Shown here: piece after piece, positions 31,776 through 40,181 of the stretch
Layout of the letters: each line of letters begins with the position of its first letter
How positions within the stretch are numbered: position 1 is the stretch's first letter
Origin: Cognatilysobacter tabacisoli
Lineage (GTDB): Bacteria > Pseudomonadota > Gammaproteobacteria > Xanthomonadales > Xanthomonadaceae
Assembly (NCBI RefSeq): GCF_003586305.1
Contig: NZ_QXJI01000004.1
Coordinates: 186,001-250,000 of the forward strand
Length of the DNA stretch: 64,000 bases
Reading direction: 5' to 3'
Translations under genes and position numbers: made by a program
The notes under the pieces: model-generated
The model's database searches: none
The model's input: the letters and a program-made list of their open reading frames with translations, nothing else
Told to the model about the DNA's origin: nothing

Positions 31776-32669
31776 ATGCTCGACCTCCAGCAGCTGTCCA
31801 GCTTCCTGGCCGTCGTGCGCGCCGGCAGCTTCGTCGGCGCCGCCGACGCCACCGGGCTGTCGAAGGCGGCGGTGTCGCGGCACGTCGCCGAGCTCGAGGC
31901 GCACCTGGGCGTGCGCCTGCTGCACCGGACCACGCGGCGCCTGTCGCTGAGCGAGGACGGCCAGCGCTTCCACGAGCGCGCGGTCGAACTGGTCGGCCAG
32001 CTGCAGGAGCTCGAGGCCGAGGCGGCCTCGACTGGCGGCGAGGCGTCGGGCCTGCTGCGCATCAACGCGCCGCTGTCGTTCGGCAACCTGCACCTGGCGC
32101 CGCTGTGGCCGGCGTTCCTCGAAGCGAACCCGCGGCTGGCGATCGACGTGACGCTCAACGACCGCGTCGTCGATCTGGTCGAGGAGGGCTACGACGCCGC
32201 CGTGCGCATCACCAACCGGCTGGACCCGTCGCTGGTCAGCCGCCGGCTGGCGACCACGCGCGTGGTGCTGTGCGCGTCGCCGGCCTACCTCGCCGCGCAC
32301 GGCACGCCTGCGCATCCGCGCGAGCTCGCCGCGCACCAGATGTTCGCCTACAGCTACGCCGCCGGCGGCGACGACTGGACGTTCCGCGGCCCGGATGGCG
32401 ACGTGACCGTCCGCGTCGCGCCGCGCATCCGCACCAACAGCGGCGACACCTGCCGCACCGTCGCGCTGCAGCACCAGGGCGTCGTCCTGCAGCCGGACTT
32501 CATCGTCGGCGCCGACCTCGCCAGCGGCACGCTGGTCGAACTGATGCCCGAGTACCGCTCGAACGAGCTCGGCGTGCACGTCGTCTACGCGACCCGCAAG
32601 CACCTGCCGATGAAGACCCGGCGCCTGATCGACCACCTCGTCGAGGCGTTCGCGAGCCCGCGCTGGTAG
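31776..32669 (+). CDS. LysR-family transcriptional regulator
   Basis: 297 residues. N-terminal winged helix-turn-helix LDLQQLSSFLAVVRAGSFVGAADATGLSKAAVSRHVAELE, then a linker helix and a type 2 periplasmic-binding-like effector domain (LRINAPLSFGNLHLAPL, VRITNRLDPSLVSRRL). Belongs to the large group that controls quinone/aromatic- or oxidative-stress-responsive genes. It lies between the divergent dioxygenase-esterase pair and the downstream DoxX-pirin pair, and may regulate both. Confidence 0.93.
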   Translation: MLDLQQLSSFLAVVRAGSFVGAADATGLSKAAVSRHVAELEAHLGVRLLHRTTRRLSLSEDGQRFHERAVELVGQLQELEAEAASTGGEASGLLRINAPLSFGNLHLAPLWPAFLEANPRLAIDVTLNDRVVDLVEEGYDAAVRITNRLDPSLVSRRLATTRVVLCASPAYLAAHGTPAHPRELAAHQMFAYSYAAGGDDWTFRGPDGDVTVRVAPRIRTNSGDTCRTVALQHQGVVLQPDFIVGADLASGTLVELMPEYRSNELGVHVVYATRKHLPMKTRRLIDHLVEAFASPRW

Positions 32670-32755
32670 CGGCCGGGGGAGGGCGCCAGTCCATCCTGCC
32701 GCGGCGCGCCGCTCGATTGTCTCGAAATCCGGTCCGATGATTCCACGGAGCGGCG

Positions 32756-32780
32756 GTTTGTTGCTTCGATGGAGGCAAAC
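32756..32780 (+). promoter_or_regulatory. Possible LysR box before the DoxX gene
   Basis: GTTTG-15 bases-CAAAC dyad, 65 bases before the DoxX start, in the 175-base gap after lysR; weak but the only A/T-containing palindrome there. Confidence 0.35.
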
Positions 32781-32844
32781 ATACTGCGTCCCGTCGACCG
32801 GCACCTCCGCCCAGGTCGCCCTTCAACCACGGGATACCACCGCC

Positions 32845-33249
32845 ATGAACCACTCCGCCCTCCTCGCCGGCCGCACCGGTCTGGCCCTGCTCTTCATCCT
32901 CGCCGGCGTCGCCAAGCTCGGCGGCGGTTATGCCGCCACCCAGGGCTACATGGACGCCATGGGCGTGCCCGGCAGCCTCCTGCCGCTGGTGATCGCCCTC
33001 GAGATCGGCGGCGGCCTGGCCGTCCTCGCCGGCCTGTTCACCCGCTGGTCCGCGCTGTCGCTGGCCGCGTTCTCGGTCGCCAGCGGCGTGCTGTTCCACT
33101 TCGATCTGGCCGACGCGAACCAGTTCAACAGCTTCTTCAAGAACATCGCGATCGCCGGCGGCTTCCTGGTGCTGGCCGCGCAGGGCGCGGGCGACTACAG
33201 CCTCGACCGCCTGCTGCAGCGCAAGCCCAACCGCCTCGCCCACGCCTGA
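32845..33249 (+). CDS. DoxX-family membrane protein
   Basis: 134 residues with four membrane helices. GRTGLALLFILAGVAKL is the DoxX start motif, and LVIALEIGGGLAVLAGLFTRWSAL the second segment. DoxX proteins are quinone-linked redox membrane proteins of uncertain role, often paired with pirin and LysR genes as here. I chose ATG 32845, the point where membrane character begins. Confidence 0.9.
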   Translation: MNHSALLAGRTGLALLFILAGVAKLGGGYAATQGYMDAMGVPGSLLPLVIALEIGGGLAVLAGLFTRWSALSLAAFSVASGVLFHFDLADANQFNSFFKNIAIAGGFLVLAAQGAGDYSLDRLLQRKPNRLAHA

Positions 33250-33263
33250 CACGGAGCATCGAC

Positions 33264-33968
<705 letters not shown>

Positions 33969-33978
33969 CGCGCCGGTC

Positions 33979-34014
33979 CACGCGTGGCGCACATGGCATC
34001 GCGCGCCACGCGTG
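33979..34014 (+). terminator. Hairpin after pirin
   Basis: Perfect 12-bp stem CACGCGTGGCGC / GCGCCACGCGTG with a 12-base loop, 10 bases after the stop; followed by CTGGCTTTA. No real T tract, so it may act as a pause or 3'-end stabiliser. Confidence 0.55.
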
Positions 34015-34194
34015 CTGGCTTTACGCCGCCACGCATGGCCGAGCCCTTTCGTAGGGGCCGGCCGCGGGCCGCAACCCCGGGCGGACAAGCCGTCAGTTGC
34101 GAAGCGGTGGGCGTGCCGGACCCTTCGGTCAACTGCGGGGCCGCACGGCCGATCCGGCCCCGACGCCGGTGCCGACGAACCATCGACGGCCGCC

Positions 34195-34208
34195 ATGACC
34201 TGGATCAG
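34195..34208 (+). promoter_or_regulatory. DNR/FNR-type operator before the exported His-rich gene
   Basis: ATGACCTGGATCAG; centre 61 bases before the ATG at 34263, the same distance as for the site at 34919. Confidence 0.6.
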
Positions 34209-34262
34209 GGCGAATGACGCCGCACCGCACGACGCTGGACGCCAGCCTTAAAGGAAGCCGCC

Positions 34263-34736
34263 ATGCGCCCGTCCCTGACCGCCTTCTCCGTCGTCCTTGC
34301 CATGGCTCTCGCGGGCGCGCCCGGGCACGCGCAGGACCACGCGGACCACCACCCTGCGTCGCCTGCCACGACCGACGCGGCGCCTGCGCAACGCTGGGTC
34401 GCCGATGCCACGCTGGCCGAGAACATGCGCGGCATCCGCGTCGCGGTCGATGCGCTCGATCACTACCGGCACGGGCACATCGGGCCCGAGCAGGCGGCGA
34501 TCCTGGCCGCGAAGATCCGGGGCCACGCCAACGAGATCGTCGCCAAGTGCACGCTGCCGGCCGATGCGGACGCCGCGCTGCACGCGATCCTGGTGCCGCT
34601 GATGTCCGGCGCGGCGGCGCTGCAGCGGGATCCGACGCAGACCGCCGCGATCGCGCCGATGCAGGACGCGCTGCGCGACTACGAGCGGCAGTTCGCGCAG
34701 GGGCCGGCGACAAACGGCGCGTCGAAGCCGGATTGA
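34263..34736 (+). CDS. Exported helical protein with His-rich N-terminus
   Basis: 157 residues. The signal peptide ends near GAPGHA-QD; the mature N-terminus is HADHH-rich, then LAENMRGIRVAVDALDHYRHGHIG and a helical body with one Cys (IVAKCTLP). I do not recognise an established domain; a periplasmic metal- or haem-related four-helix protein is possible. It has its own DNR/FNR-like box and sits among nitrite-reduction genes, so a role under low oxygen or with NO is inferred from context only. Confidence 0.65.
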   Translation: MRPSLTAFSVVLAMALAGAPGHAQDHADHHPASPATTDAAPAQRWVADATLAENMRGIRVAVDALDHYRHGHIGPEQAAILAAKIRGHANEIVAKCTLPADADAALHAILVPLMSGAAALQRDPTQTAAIAPMQDALRDYERQFAQGPATNGASKPD

Positions 34737-34918
34737 CTGGCGTGGCGGCTGCGCGGCCCGGCTCACGGCCCGCTTGCGGTGCGCATGGGACGTCTGACGC
34801 GCCGTCCGCGCACCCCAACTCGCCGGACTCCGCCGCGTCGAGCAGTTGCATCTCCAGGCGCCCGTCGACCACGCGCCGACGCCGCTGGCGGTGCGCCAGG
34901 CGCGTCCGGTCGTCCGCG

Positions 34919-34932
34919 CTGATCTGGATCAA
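34919..34932 (+). promoter_or_regulatory. DNR/FNR-type operator before the DUF6522/PLP-enzyme operon
   Basis: CTGATCTGGATCAA; matches nine of ten positions of the TTGAT-N4-ATCAA consensus; centre 61 bases before the 47-aa gene. Confidence 0.7.
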
Positions 34933-34986
34933 GGCGCCCGCGCCGCGCGCAGTGGACCCTGTCGCACACCCCACCGGACCACGCCC

Positions 34987-35130
34987 ATGGCCGCCGACGA
35001 CGATGCGATTGAAACCAGCTGCCGCGCAGACGGCGCCGACGTCGCCCACGCGCTGATCGCGCAGCTGGTCGAAGCGACGCGCGACTACGAACTGCTGTCG
35101 CCGGAGTCCGCGGCCGGGCTGGGGCTGTGA
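34987..35130 (+). CDS. 47-residue protein heading the PLP-enzyme operon
   Basis: MAADDDAIETSCRADGADV then a helix HALIAQLVEATRDYELL; no known family. I call it real because it has the same spacing to a DNR-type box as the gene upstream, and its TGA is overlapped by the next start (GTGA). Upstream in-frame sequence to 34846 overlaps the operator and is not coding in character. Confidence 0.5.
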   Translation: MAADDDAIETSCRADGADVAHALIAQLVEATRDYELLSPESAAGLGL

Positions 35131-35396
35131 GCGCGCCCGCCGATCACGCAGGCGACCGCGCGACGATCGAGGTCGATGCCGCGCTGATCGCGCCGGGGCT
35201 GGGCCTCGACGTGGACGGCTTCCGCCGGCTGATGGCTGCACGGCGCATCGCGGTGCTGTGCGAGCGCGGCACCGGCGCGGATGCCGGCCGCGTGCGCGGG
35301 ACCTTCTACTACGCCGGGCGGCGCGTGCGGATCGTCGTCGACGCCGCGGGAACGCCCGTCGCGCCTGCGACCGTGGTGGCCGATGGACAGCCGTGA
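35127..35396 (+). CDS. DUF6522-like small protein
   Basis: 89 residues from a GTG that overlaps the previous stop. ALIAPGLGLDVDGFRRLMAARRIAVLCERGTGADAGRVRGTFYYAGRRVRIVVD looks like the short DUF6522 proteins often found beside NnrS/denitrification genes in proteobacteria (family recalled, not searched). It has one conserved Cys (LCERG). It overlaps the next gene by 14 bases. Function unknown. Confidence 0.65.
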   Translation: MSAPADHAGDRATIEVDAALIAPGLGLDVDGFRRLMAARRIAVLCERGTGADAGRVRGTFYYAGRRVRIVVDAAGTPVAPATVVADGQP

Positions 35397-36486
35397 CGCC
35401 ACCGCGATCGGCGTCGACGCGGACTCCGACCGCGCGTGGGTGCACGCGTCGATTGCGCGCCTGCGCCGCGAGGCGGCGCGGTCGGCGGACACGCACCTGC
35501 TGCACGTCGCGCTGCCGGCGTTCCCCGGCATCGACTTCTACTTCAAGGACGAGGCCTCGCATCCGTCGGGCAGCCTGAAGCACCGGCTCGCGCGCTCGCT
35601 GTTCCTGTACGCGCTGTGCAACGGTGGGCTGCGGCAGGGCCAGCGCGTGGTCGACGCGTCGTCGGGCAGCACGGCGATTTCCGAAGCGTGGTTCGCGCGC
35701 CTGCTCGGCGTTCCGTTCACCGCGGTCATGCCCGCCTGCACCGCGCCGGACAAGGTGCGCCACGCGCGCTCGCTCGGCGCGTCGTGCGAGCTGGTCGACG
35801 ACGCCGCGACGGTGCGCGAGCGCGCGGCGATGTTCCAGGCCGACGGCGCCTGCTTCCTCGACCAGTTCGGCCTGGCCGAGCAGGCCACCGACTGGCGCGG
35901 CAACAACAACATCGCCGAGTCGATCGTCCACCAGCTCGCGGGCGAGCCGCACCCGGAGCCGGCGTGGATCGTCTGCGGCGCCGGCACCGGGGGCACCTCG
36001 GCCACGATCGGTCGCTACCTGCGCTACCGCGGGCTGTCGACGCGCCTGTGCGTGGCCGAACCGACGGGCGGCGCGTTCGCGGTCGGCTGGTTAACGCGAC
36101 AGCCCGACGCACGCTCGCGCTGTGCGACGCTGATCGAAGGCATCGGCCGGCCGCGCGTGGAGCCGTGCTTCCTGTTCGACCTGGTCGACCGGGTGGTCGA
36201 GGTCGACGATGCCGACTCGATCGGCGCGGCGTGGCTGCTGCGCGACCTGCTCGGCGGCTGGTACGGCGGTTCGTCGGGCACCAACCTGGCGGCCTGCCTG
36301 CAGCTGGCCGAGGGCATGCGCGCGCGCGGGGAGCGCGGCAGCATCGTCGCCCTGCTGTGCGATCGCGGCGAGCGCTACGCGCATTCGCTGTTCGACCCCC
36401 AGTGGCTCGCGCAGCACGGGATCGGCGTCGACGACGCGCGCCGGGCGCTGGAGCGGCGGTTCGGCACGTCCCTGCACACCGACTGA
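35383..36486 (+). CDS. PLP-dependent cysteine-synthase-like enzyme (fold type II)
   Basis: 367 residues. The PLP lysine is in HPSGSLKHRLARSL and the phosphate-binding glycine loop in GAGTGGTSATIG, with SSGSTAISEAWF (serine/threonine binding) between them and WYGGSSGTNLAAC near the end. It belongs to the cysteine synthase/cystathionine beta-synthase group, but it is longer than CysK/CysM and starts with an extra helical segment. Last gene of a three-gene operon behind a DNR/FNR box; a role in sulfur or persulfide supply under low oxygen is speculative. ATG 35383 chosen to keep the N-terminus next to RAWVHASIARLRREA. Confidence 0.8.
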   Translation: MDSRDATAIGVDADSDRAWVHASIARLRREAARSADTHLLHVALPAFPGIDFYFKDEASHPSGSLKHRLARSLFLYALCNGGLRQGQRVVDASSGSTAISEAWFARLLGVPFTAVMPACTAPDKVRHARSLGASCELVDDAATVRERAAMFQADGACFLDQFGLAEQATDWRGNNNIAESIVHQLAGEPHPEPAWIVCGAGTGGTSATIGRYLRYRGLSTRLCVAEPTGGAFAVGWLTRQPDARSRCATLIEGIGRPRVEPCFLFDLVDRVVEVDDADSIGAAWLLRDLLGGWYGGSSGTNLAACLQLAEGMRARGERGSIVALLCDRGERYAHSLFDPQWLAQHGIGVDDARRALERRFGTSLHTD

Positions 36487-36630
36487 TCGGCGGCGCGCGC
36501 GGCATGCCCGCGGTCCCAACAGCACTCGTTCCGGGGCACCGCGCGCCGGCGCGAAGGCCGGGACAGCGCCCGGCGCCCTGACGGCGGGGCCGCGACACCG
36601 TCAACGCCAACACGCACAGAAGCGCCCAGA

Positions 36631-36663
36631 CGAGAAAAAGGCGCCCGCGTTTCCACGGGCGCC
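36631..36663 (-). terminator. Terminator of the azurin gene
   Basis: Read leftward: GGCGCCCG-8 bases-CGGGCGCC followed by TTTTTCTCG; 75 bases beyond the azurin stop. Confidence 0.85.
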
Positions 36664-36737
36664 TGCGGCTGGTGGCCCGGGCTCCGCCGCCGACGGGGAA
36701 TCCCCCGCGCCTGCGCCGACGCCGGACCGTGAAGCGA

Positions 36738-37199
36738 CTACTTGAGCGTCAGCGTGCCGCGCATGATCGACGAGTGGCCCGGGAAGGTGCACGCGTAGGT
36801 GTAGCTCTCGCCGGCCTTGAGCTTGGCGACCGGGATCGTGACCGTCGTCGACTGCCCGCCGCCGATCACCTTGCTCGACGCGATGACGCGCGCGTCGCCC
36901 GGCTTGACGTACTGGGACGCGGCGCCGGCCTTCATGCCGTCGGCGGCGATGCCCGCGATGTCGGCGGTCTTGCCGAGCACCAGGTTGTGGCCCATCACCG
37001 TCGCCGGCAGCTTGCCGACGTGCTTCAGGGTGACGGTGAACGTCTTGCAGCTCTTCGGCACCGTCAGCGCCTTGGTCGTGAACTGCATCGCGTCGGTCGA
37101 GTCGATGCTGGCCTTGCACTCGGCCGCGGCGGCGCGGCTGGAGAAGCCGGCGAGGGCGCCGAGGACGAGCAGGCCTGCGATATGGGTGGAACGGATCAT
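36738..37199 (-). CDS. Azurin
   Basis: 153-residue precursor; cleavage leaves a mature protein starting AECKASID. Type 1 copper ligands are His71 (MGHN), Cys137, His142 and Met146 (YACTFPGHSSIM), equal to His46, Cys112, His117 and Met121 of Pseudomonas azurin. The disulfide cysteines are C28 and C51. Periplasmic electron carrier that can donate to copper nitrite reductase, encoded just upstream on the same strand. It has its own DNR/FNR box and a GAGAAT -10-like hexamer about 30 bases downstream of the box centre. Confidence 0.96.
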   Translation of the reverse strand: MIRSTHIAGLLVLGALAGFSSRAAAAECKASIDSTDAMQFTTKALTVPKSCKTFTVTLKHVGKLPATVMGHNLVLGKTADIAGIAADGMKAGAASQYVKPGDARVIASSKVIGGGQSTTVTIPVAKLKAGESYTYACTFPGHSSIMRGTLTLK

Positions 37200-37265
37200 C
37201 TGGAGCTCCTGTTGCTTCGCGGTTGTCGATGGGAGCCATTCTCGGCAGGCGTCGGCGTTCGCGCC

Positions 37266-37279
37266 TTGATCCGGATCAG
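37266..37279 (-). promoter_or_regulatory. DNR/FNR-type operator of azurin
   Basis: TTGATCCGGATCAG, nine of ten consensus positions; centre 73 bases before the start. A GAGAAT hexamer at 37238-37243 fits the -10 of a promoter with the site centred near -41.5. Confidence 0.75.
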
Positions 37280-37323
37280 GTCGCGTCGGCTTGCGCGGCG
37301 CCGATTGCGAACGGTTCAGGCGG

Positions 37324-37349
37324 CGGGCCACGCCACGCGGCGTGGCCCG
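37324..37349 (-). terminator. Hairpin after nirK
   Basis: Perfect 11-bp stem CGGGCCACGCC-ACGC-GGCGTGGCCCG, 12 bases beyond the nirK stop and before the azurin operator. It lacks a T tract, so partial read-through into azurin is possible. Confidence 0.6.
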
Positions 37350-37360
37350 TCGCGCGGCGG

Positions 37361-38746
37361 TCAGTGCCCCGAGTTCGGGTCGAGCGCCTGTTCGGTGTGG
37401 AACACGCCGTCGTCGGCCTTGCCGTTGACGTGCAGGAAGCCGACCAGCCCCTTCTCGAGCCGCGACAGCGCGTGGTCGACGAGGATGTACTTGCCCGGGT
37501 ACTCGACCTTGAACTCCACCATCGTCGCGCCGCCGGGCGGCACCAGCGTCGTCTGCACGTCGCGCAGCGGCGGCGTCTCCAGCGAGGCCAGGTCGTAGAC
37601 GCGGTCGAACACCTCGCCGATCACGTGGAAGCTCGAGGTCAGGTTCGGGCCGCCGACGCCGAAGAAGATGCGCACCGTCTCACCGACGTCCGCTTCCATC
37701 CTGTACGTCTTGGTCAGCGCGTCCATCGAGCCGTTGAAGGTGATGTGCTCGGGGTTCTCGTCGAGCAGCTTCTCCAGCGAGAACTCGTGCAGCCCGCCCG
37801 AGCCGTGCTTCTGCGCGGTGTAGAGCTCGCCCTGCATCACGTAGAACTCCTTGTCGACCGCCGGGAGGCCGTCCTCGGGCTCGACCAGGATCAGGCCGTA
37901 CATGCCGTTGGAGATGTGGTGGGCGACCATCGGCGTGGCGCAGTGGTAGACGTACAGACCCGGGTTGAGCGCCTTGAAGCTGAAGCTCTTGCTCTGGCCG
38001 GGCGCCACCTGTGTGACCGCGGCACCGCCGCCGGGGCCGGTGACCGCGTGGAAGTCGATCGAGTGGATGTTGACGCTGTCGTCGGCGTTCTTGAGGTTGA
38101 ACTTGACCGTGTCGCCCTTGCGGATGCGCAGGAACGGGCCCGGAACGCGGTTGTCGAACGTCCAGTACTTGTAGGTGCTGCCGTCGGACAGCTTGCCCTC
38201 GACCTCGGTGGTCTGCATCGAGAACTCGTGGTGCTTCGGACCGCGCTTGCCGACCGGCGTGCCGACCAGGTTGGGGTCCATTGCGATCTCGGCGGCGGTG
38301 TTGGCCACGGCCTTGACGTCACCGACGATCAGCTTGCCGACCATGCCGGCGGCCTTGTGCCCGGGCAGCGAGCAGATGTACTCGAACGTCCCGCTCCTGG
38401 TGGTGCGGAACACGATCGTGGTCGACGCGCCCTTGTCCGAGATCTGGTCGGACTGGGCCTGGAACTCGGGGATGGCGATGTCGTGCAGCGCGCCATCGCC
38501 GTTGACCAGGTTGATCTGCACGACCTTGCCTTCGGGCACGCGCAGGTCGGGGTTGACCTGGCCCTTGATCGCACCGGCTTCGCCGACGAACACCAGCTTG
38601 CCGTCGGCGATCTCGGTGCGCAGCGTAAAGACGACGTCGGCCACCGGGGCGACGTTGGTCGCGCGGTGGGCATCGTGCTGCGCGATGGCCTGCGGAACGA
38701 CGCCAAGCGCAAGTGCGATGGCCAGCAGGAGGACGGACTTTCTCAC
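37361..38746 (-). CDS. nirK: Copper nitrite reductase with extra N-terminal cupredoxin domain
   Basis: 461 residues; reduces nitrite to NO in the periplasm. Signal peptide to about residue 22. Residues 35-145 form an added cupredoxin with its own type 1 copper set: H88, C125, H130, M135 (ALHDI, YICSLPGHKAAGM). The NirK core follows: type 1 H228, C269, H277, M282; type 2 H233, H268, H425; catalytic D231 and H374 (SSFHVIGEVFD). The core resembles Neisseria AniA (class II); an N-terminal tethered cupredoxin is known from Hyphomicrobium NirK. I chose GTG 38746 because it gives a clean signal peptide with GGAGA upstream. A DNR/FNR box lies 75 bases upstream. Confidence 0.95.
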   Translation of the reverse strand: MRKSVLLLAIALALGVVPQAIAQHDAHRATNVAPVADVVFTLRTEIADGKLVFVGEAGAIKGQVNPDLRVPEGKVVQINLVNGDGALHDIAIPEFQAQSDQISDKGASTTIVFRTTRSGTFEYICSLPGHKAAGMVGKLIVGDVKAVANTAAEIAMDPNLVGTPVGKRGPKHHEFSMQTTEVEGKLSDGSTYKYWTFDNRVPGPFLRIRKGDTVKFNLKNADDSVNIHSIDFHAVTGPGGGAAVTQVAPGQSKSFSFKALNPGLYVYHCATPMVAHHISNGMYGLILVEPEDGLPAVDKEFYVMQGELYTAQKHGSGGLHEFSLEKLLDENPEHITFNGSMDALTKTYRMEADVGETVRIFFGVGGPNLTSSFHVIGEVFDRVYDLASLETPPLRDVQTTLVPPGGATMVEFKVEYPGKYILVDHALSRLEKGLVGFLHVNGKADDGVFHTEQALDPNSGH

Positions 38747-38814
38747 GGGGTGTCTCCAGGTTGGTTGTCTTCGTTGTCTGGAGAAAAGGCTACGCACGCG
38801 ACGACCGCTCCGAC

Positions 38815-38828
38815 CTGACGTGGGTCAA
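38815..38828 (-). promoter_or_regulatory. DNR/FNR-type operator of nirK
   Basis: CTGACGTGGGTCAA; centre 75 bases before the nirK start. TAGCCT at 38787-38792 (minus strand) fits a -10 at the class II spacing. Confidence 0.7.
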
Positions 38829-38879
38829 GCGCAACGCATCGGTGCGCGCGGCGTGGCGCGCTGCCGGCGTGCACTGCGG

Positions 38880-38893
38880 TTGACCTGCGTCAA
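38880..38893 (+). promoter_or_regulatory. DNR/FNR-type operator of the outer-membrane barrel gene
   Basis: TTGACCTGCGTCAA: perfect 5+5 palindrome; centre 58 bases before the ATG at 38945 and 65 bases from the nirK operator in the same divergent gap. Confidence 0.75.
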
Positions 38894-38944
38894 TGCCGCT
38901 GCGCGTGCCGCGCGCGAACCTCCGCGCATCCTCGGAGAGCCCCC

Positions 38945-40165
38945 ATGCACCTGCGCGCTACCCTGGTCACCACGATGCTGGCGGCGCTCGCTGCCGCGCC
39001 CGCACACGCGAGTCCGCCGACGGAAGCACCGGGCCCGTTCGCCTGGGACGCGAGCGCGCGGCTGCGCTACGAGCACGTGGACGACGCGGGTTTCGCCCGC
39101 GATGCGCAGGCGACGACGCTGCGCCTGCGCGGCGGCGTGCGCTGGACGCCCGGCCCGTCGCTCAGCGCGTACCTCGAGGGTGAGGCGGTGCTTGCCGCCG
39201 ATGACGCCTACAACAGCGGCGCCAACGGACGCACCGCGTACCCGGCGTTGATCGATCCGGAGTCGGCGGAGCTCAACCAGGTTTGGCTGCGCTGGCGCGG
39301 AACGGGCAAGGAGGTCACCGCCGGGCGCCAGCGCGTCGAGTTCGACAACCACCGCTGGATCGGCAACGTGGGCTGGCGCCAGAACGAGCAGACGTTCGAC
39401 GCGGTGCAGGCCCAGTGGCAGCCGGCGGAGGCGCTGACGCTGCGCTATGCCTGGCTCGACCGCGTGCACCGCATCGGCTCGGACCGTGCGCTCGACCTGC
39501 TCGCGCGCGAGCGCGACCTCGACGGGCACGCACTGGCTGCGGCGTGGTCGGCGGGACGCCACCGCGTCGCCGCCTACTGGTATGCGATCGACGATCGCGA
39601 CCTCGCCGCCGCGTCCACGCGCACGCTCGGACTGCGCTACGCGCTCGCGCCGGGTGCCGACGCGCGTCCGTTCGGCGCCACGTTCGAGTGGGCGCGGCAG
39701 GGCGAGCACGCGGCCAATCCGCGCCGGTTCTCGCACGCGTACTGGCTGGTCGAACCGGCGGTCGCGACGCGCTTCGCCACGGTTCGCGCCGGGTGGGAAC
39801 ACCTCGGTGGCGACGGGACGCACGCGCTGCAGACGCCGCTGGCGACGCTGCACGCGTTCAACGGCTGGGCCGACCGCTTCACCGCCACGCCGGCCGCGGG
39901 CCTCGACGATCGCTACCTGCATGCCACCGGGCGCCTCGGCCGCCAGCGCGCGCAGGGGCCGCTGGACTGGACCGTCGCCTGGCACGACTACCGCGCCGAT
40001 GTCGGCGGCGCCCGCTACGGCCGGGAGTGGAACGCGTCGCTGTCCGTCCCGTTCGGCCCGCGCTGGCGCGCCCTCGCCAAGCTCGCCGACTACCGCGCCG
40101 ATCGCTACGCGCGCGACGTCACCAAGGCGTGGCTGCAACTGGAGTGGACGCCGCGCGCGAAGTGA
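38945..40165 (+). CDS. Alginate-export-type outer-membrane beta-barrel protein
   Basis: 406 residues. Signal peptide cleaved after PAHA; the rest alternates polar and aromatic residues as in a beta-barrel, ending in WLQLEWTPRAK. GRQRVEFDNHRWIGNVGWRQNEQTFDA is the hallmark block of the alginate_exp family of porins. Here it is divergent from nirK and has a perfect DNR/FNR palindrome, while no alginate genes are present. A channel for nitrite or another small anion is my inference. It ends 16 bases before the convergent decarboxylase stop, with no terminator between. Confidence 0.85.
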   Translation: MHLRATLVTTMLAALAAAPAHASPPTEAPGPFAWDASARLRYEHVDDAGFARDAQATTLRLRGGVRWTPGPSLSAYLEGEAVLAADDAYNSGANGRTAYPALIDPESAELNQVWLRWRGTGKEVTAGRQRVEFDNHRWIGNVGWRQNEQTFDAVQAQWQPAEALTLRYAWLDRVHRIGSDRALDLLARERDLDGHALAAAWSAGRHRVAAYWYAIDDRDLAAASTRTLGLRYALAPGADARPFGATFEWARQGEHAANPRRFSHAYWLVEPAVATRFATVRAGWEHLGGDGTHALQTPLATLHAFNGWADRFTATPAAGLDDRYLHATGRLGRQRAQGPLDWTVAWHDYRADVGGARYGREWNASLSVPFGPRWRALAKLADYRADRYARDVTKAWLQLEWTPRAK

Positions 40166-40181
40166 CCGGCGTCCACACCGG

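Noticed and set aside
38945-40165. Alginate secretion locus
   Set aside because: Only the barrel family matches; no alg genes, and the promoter belongs to the nitrite-type set.
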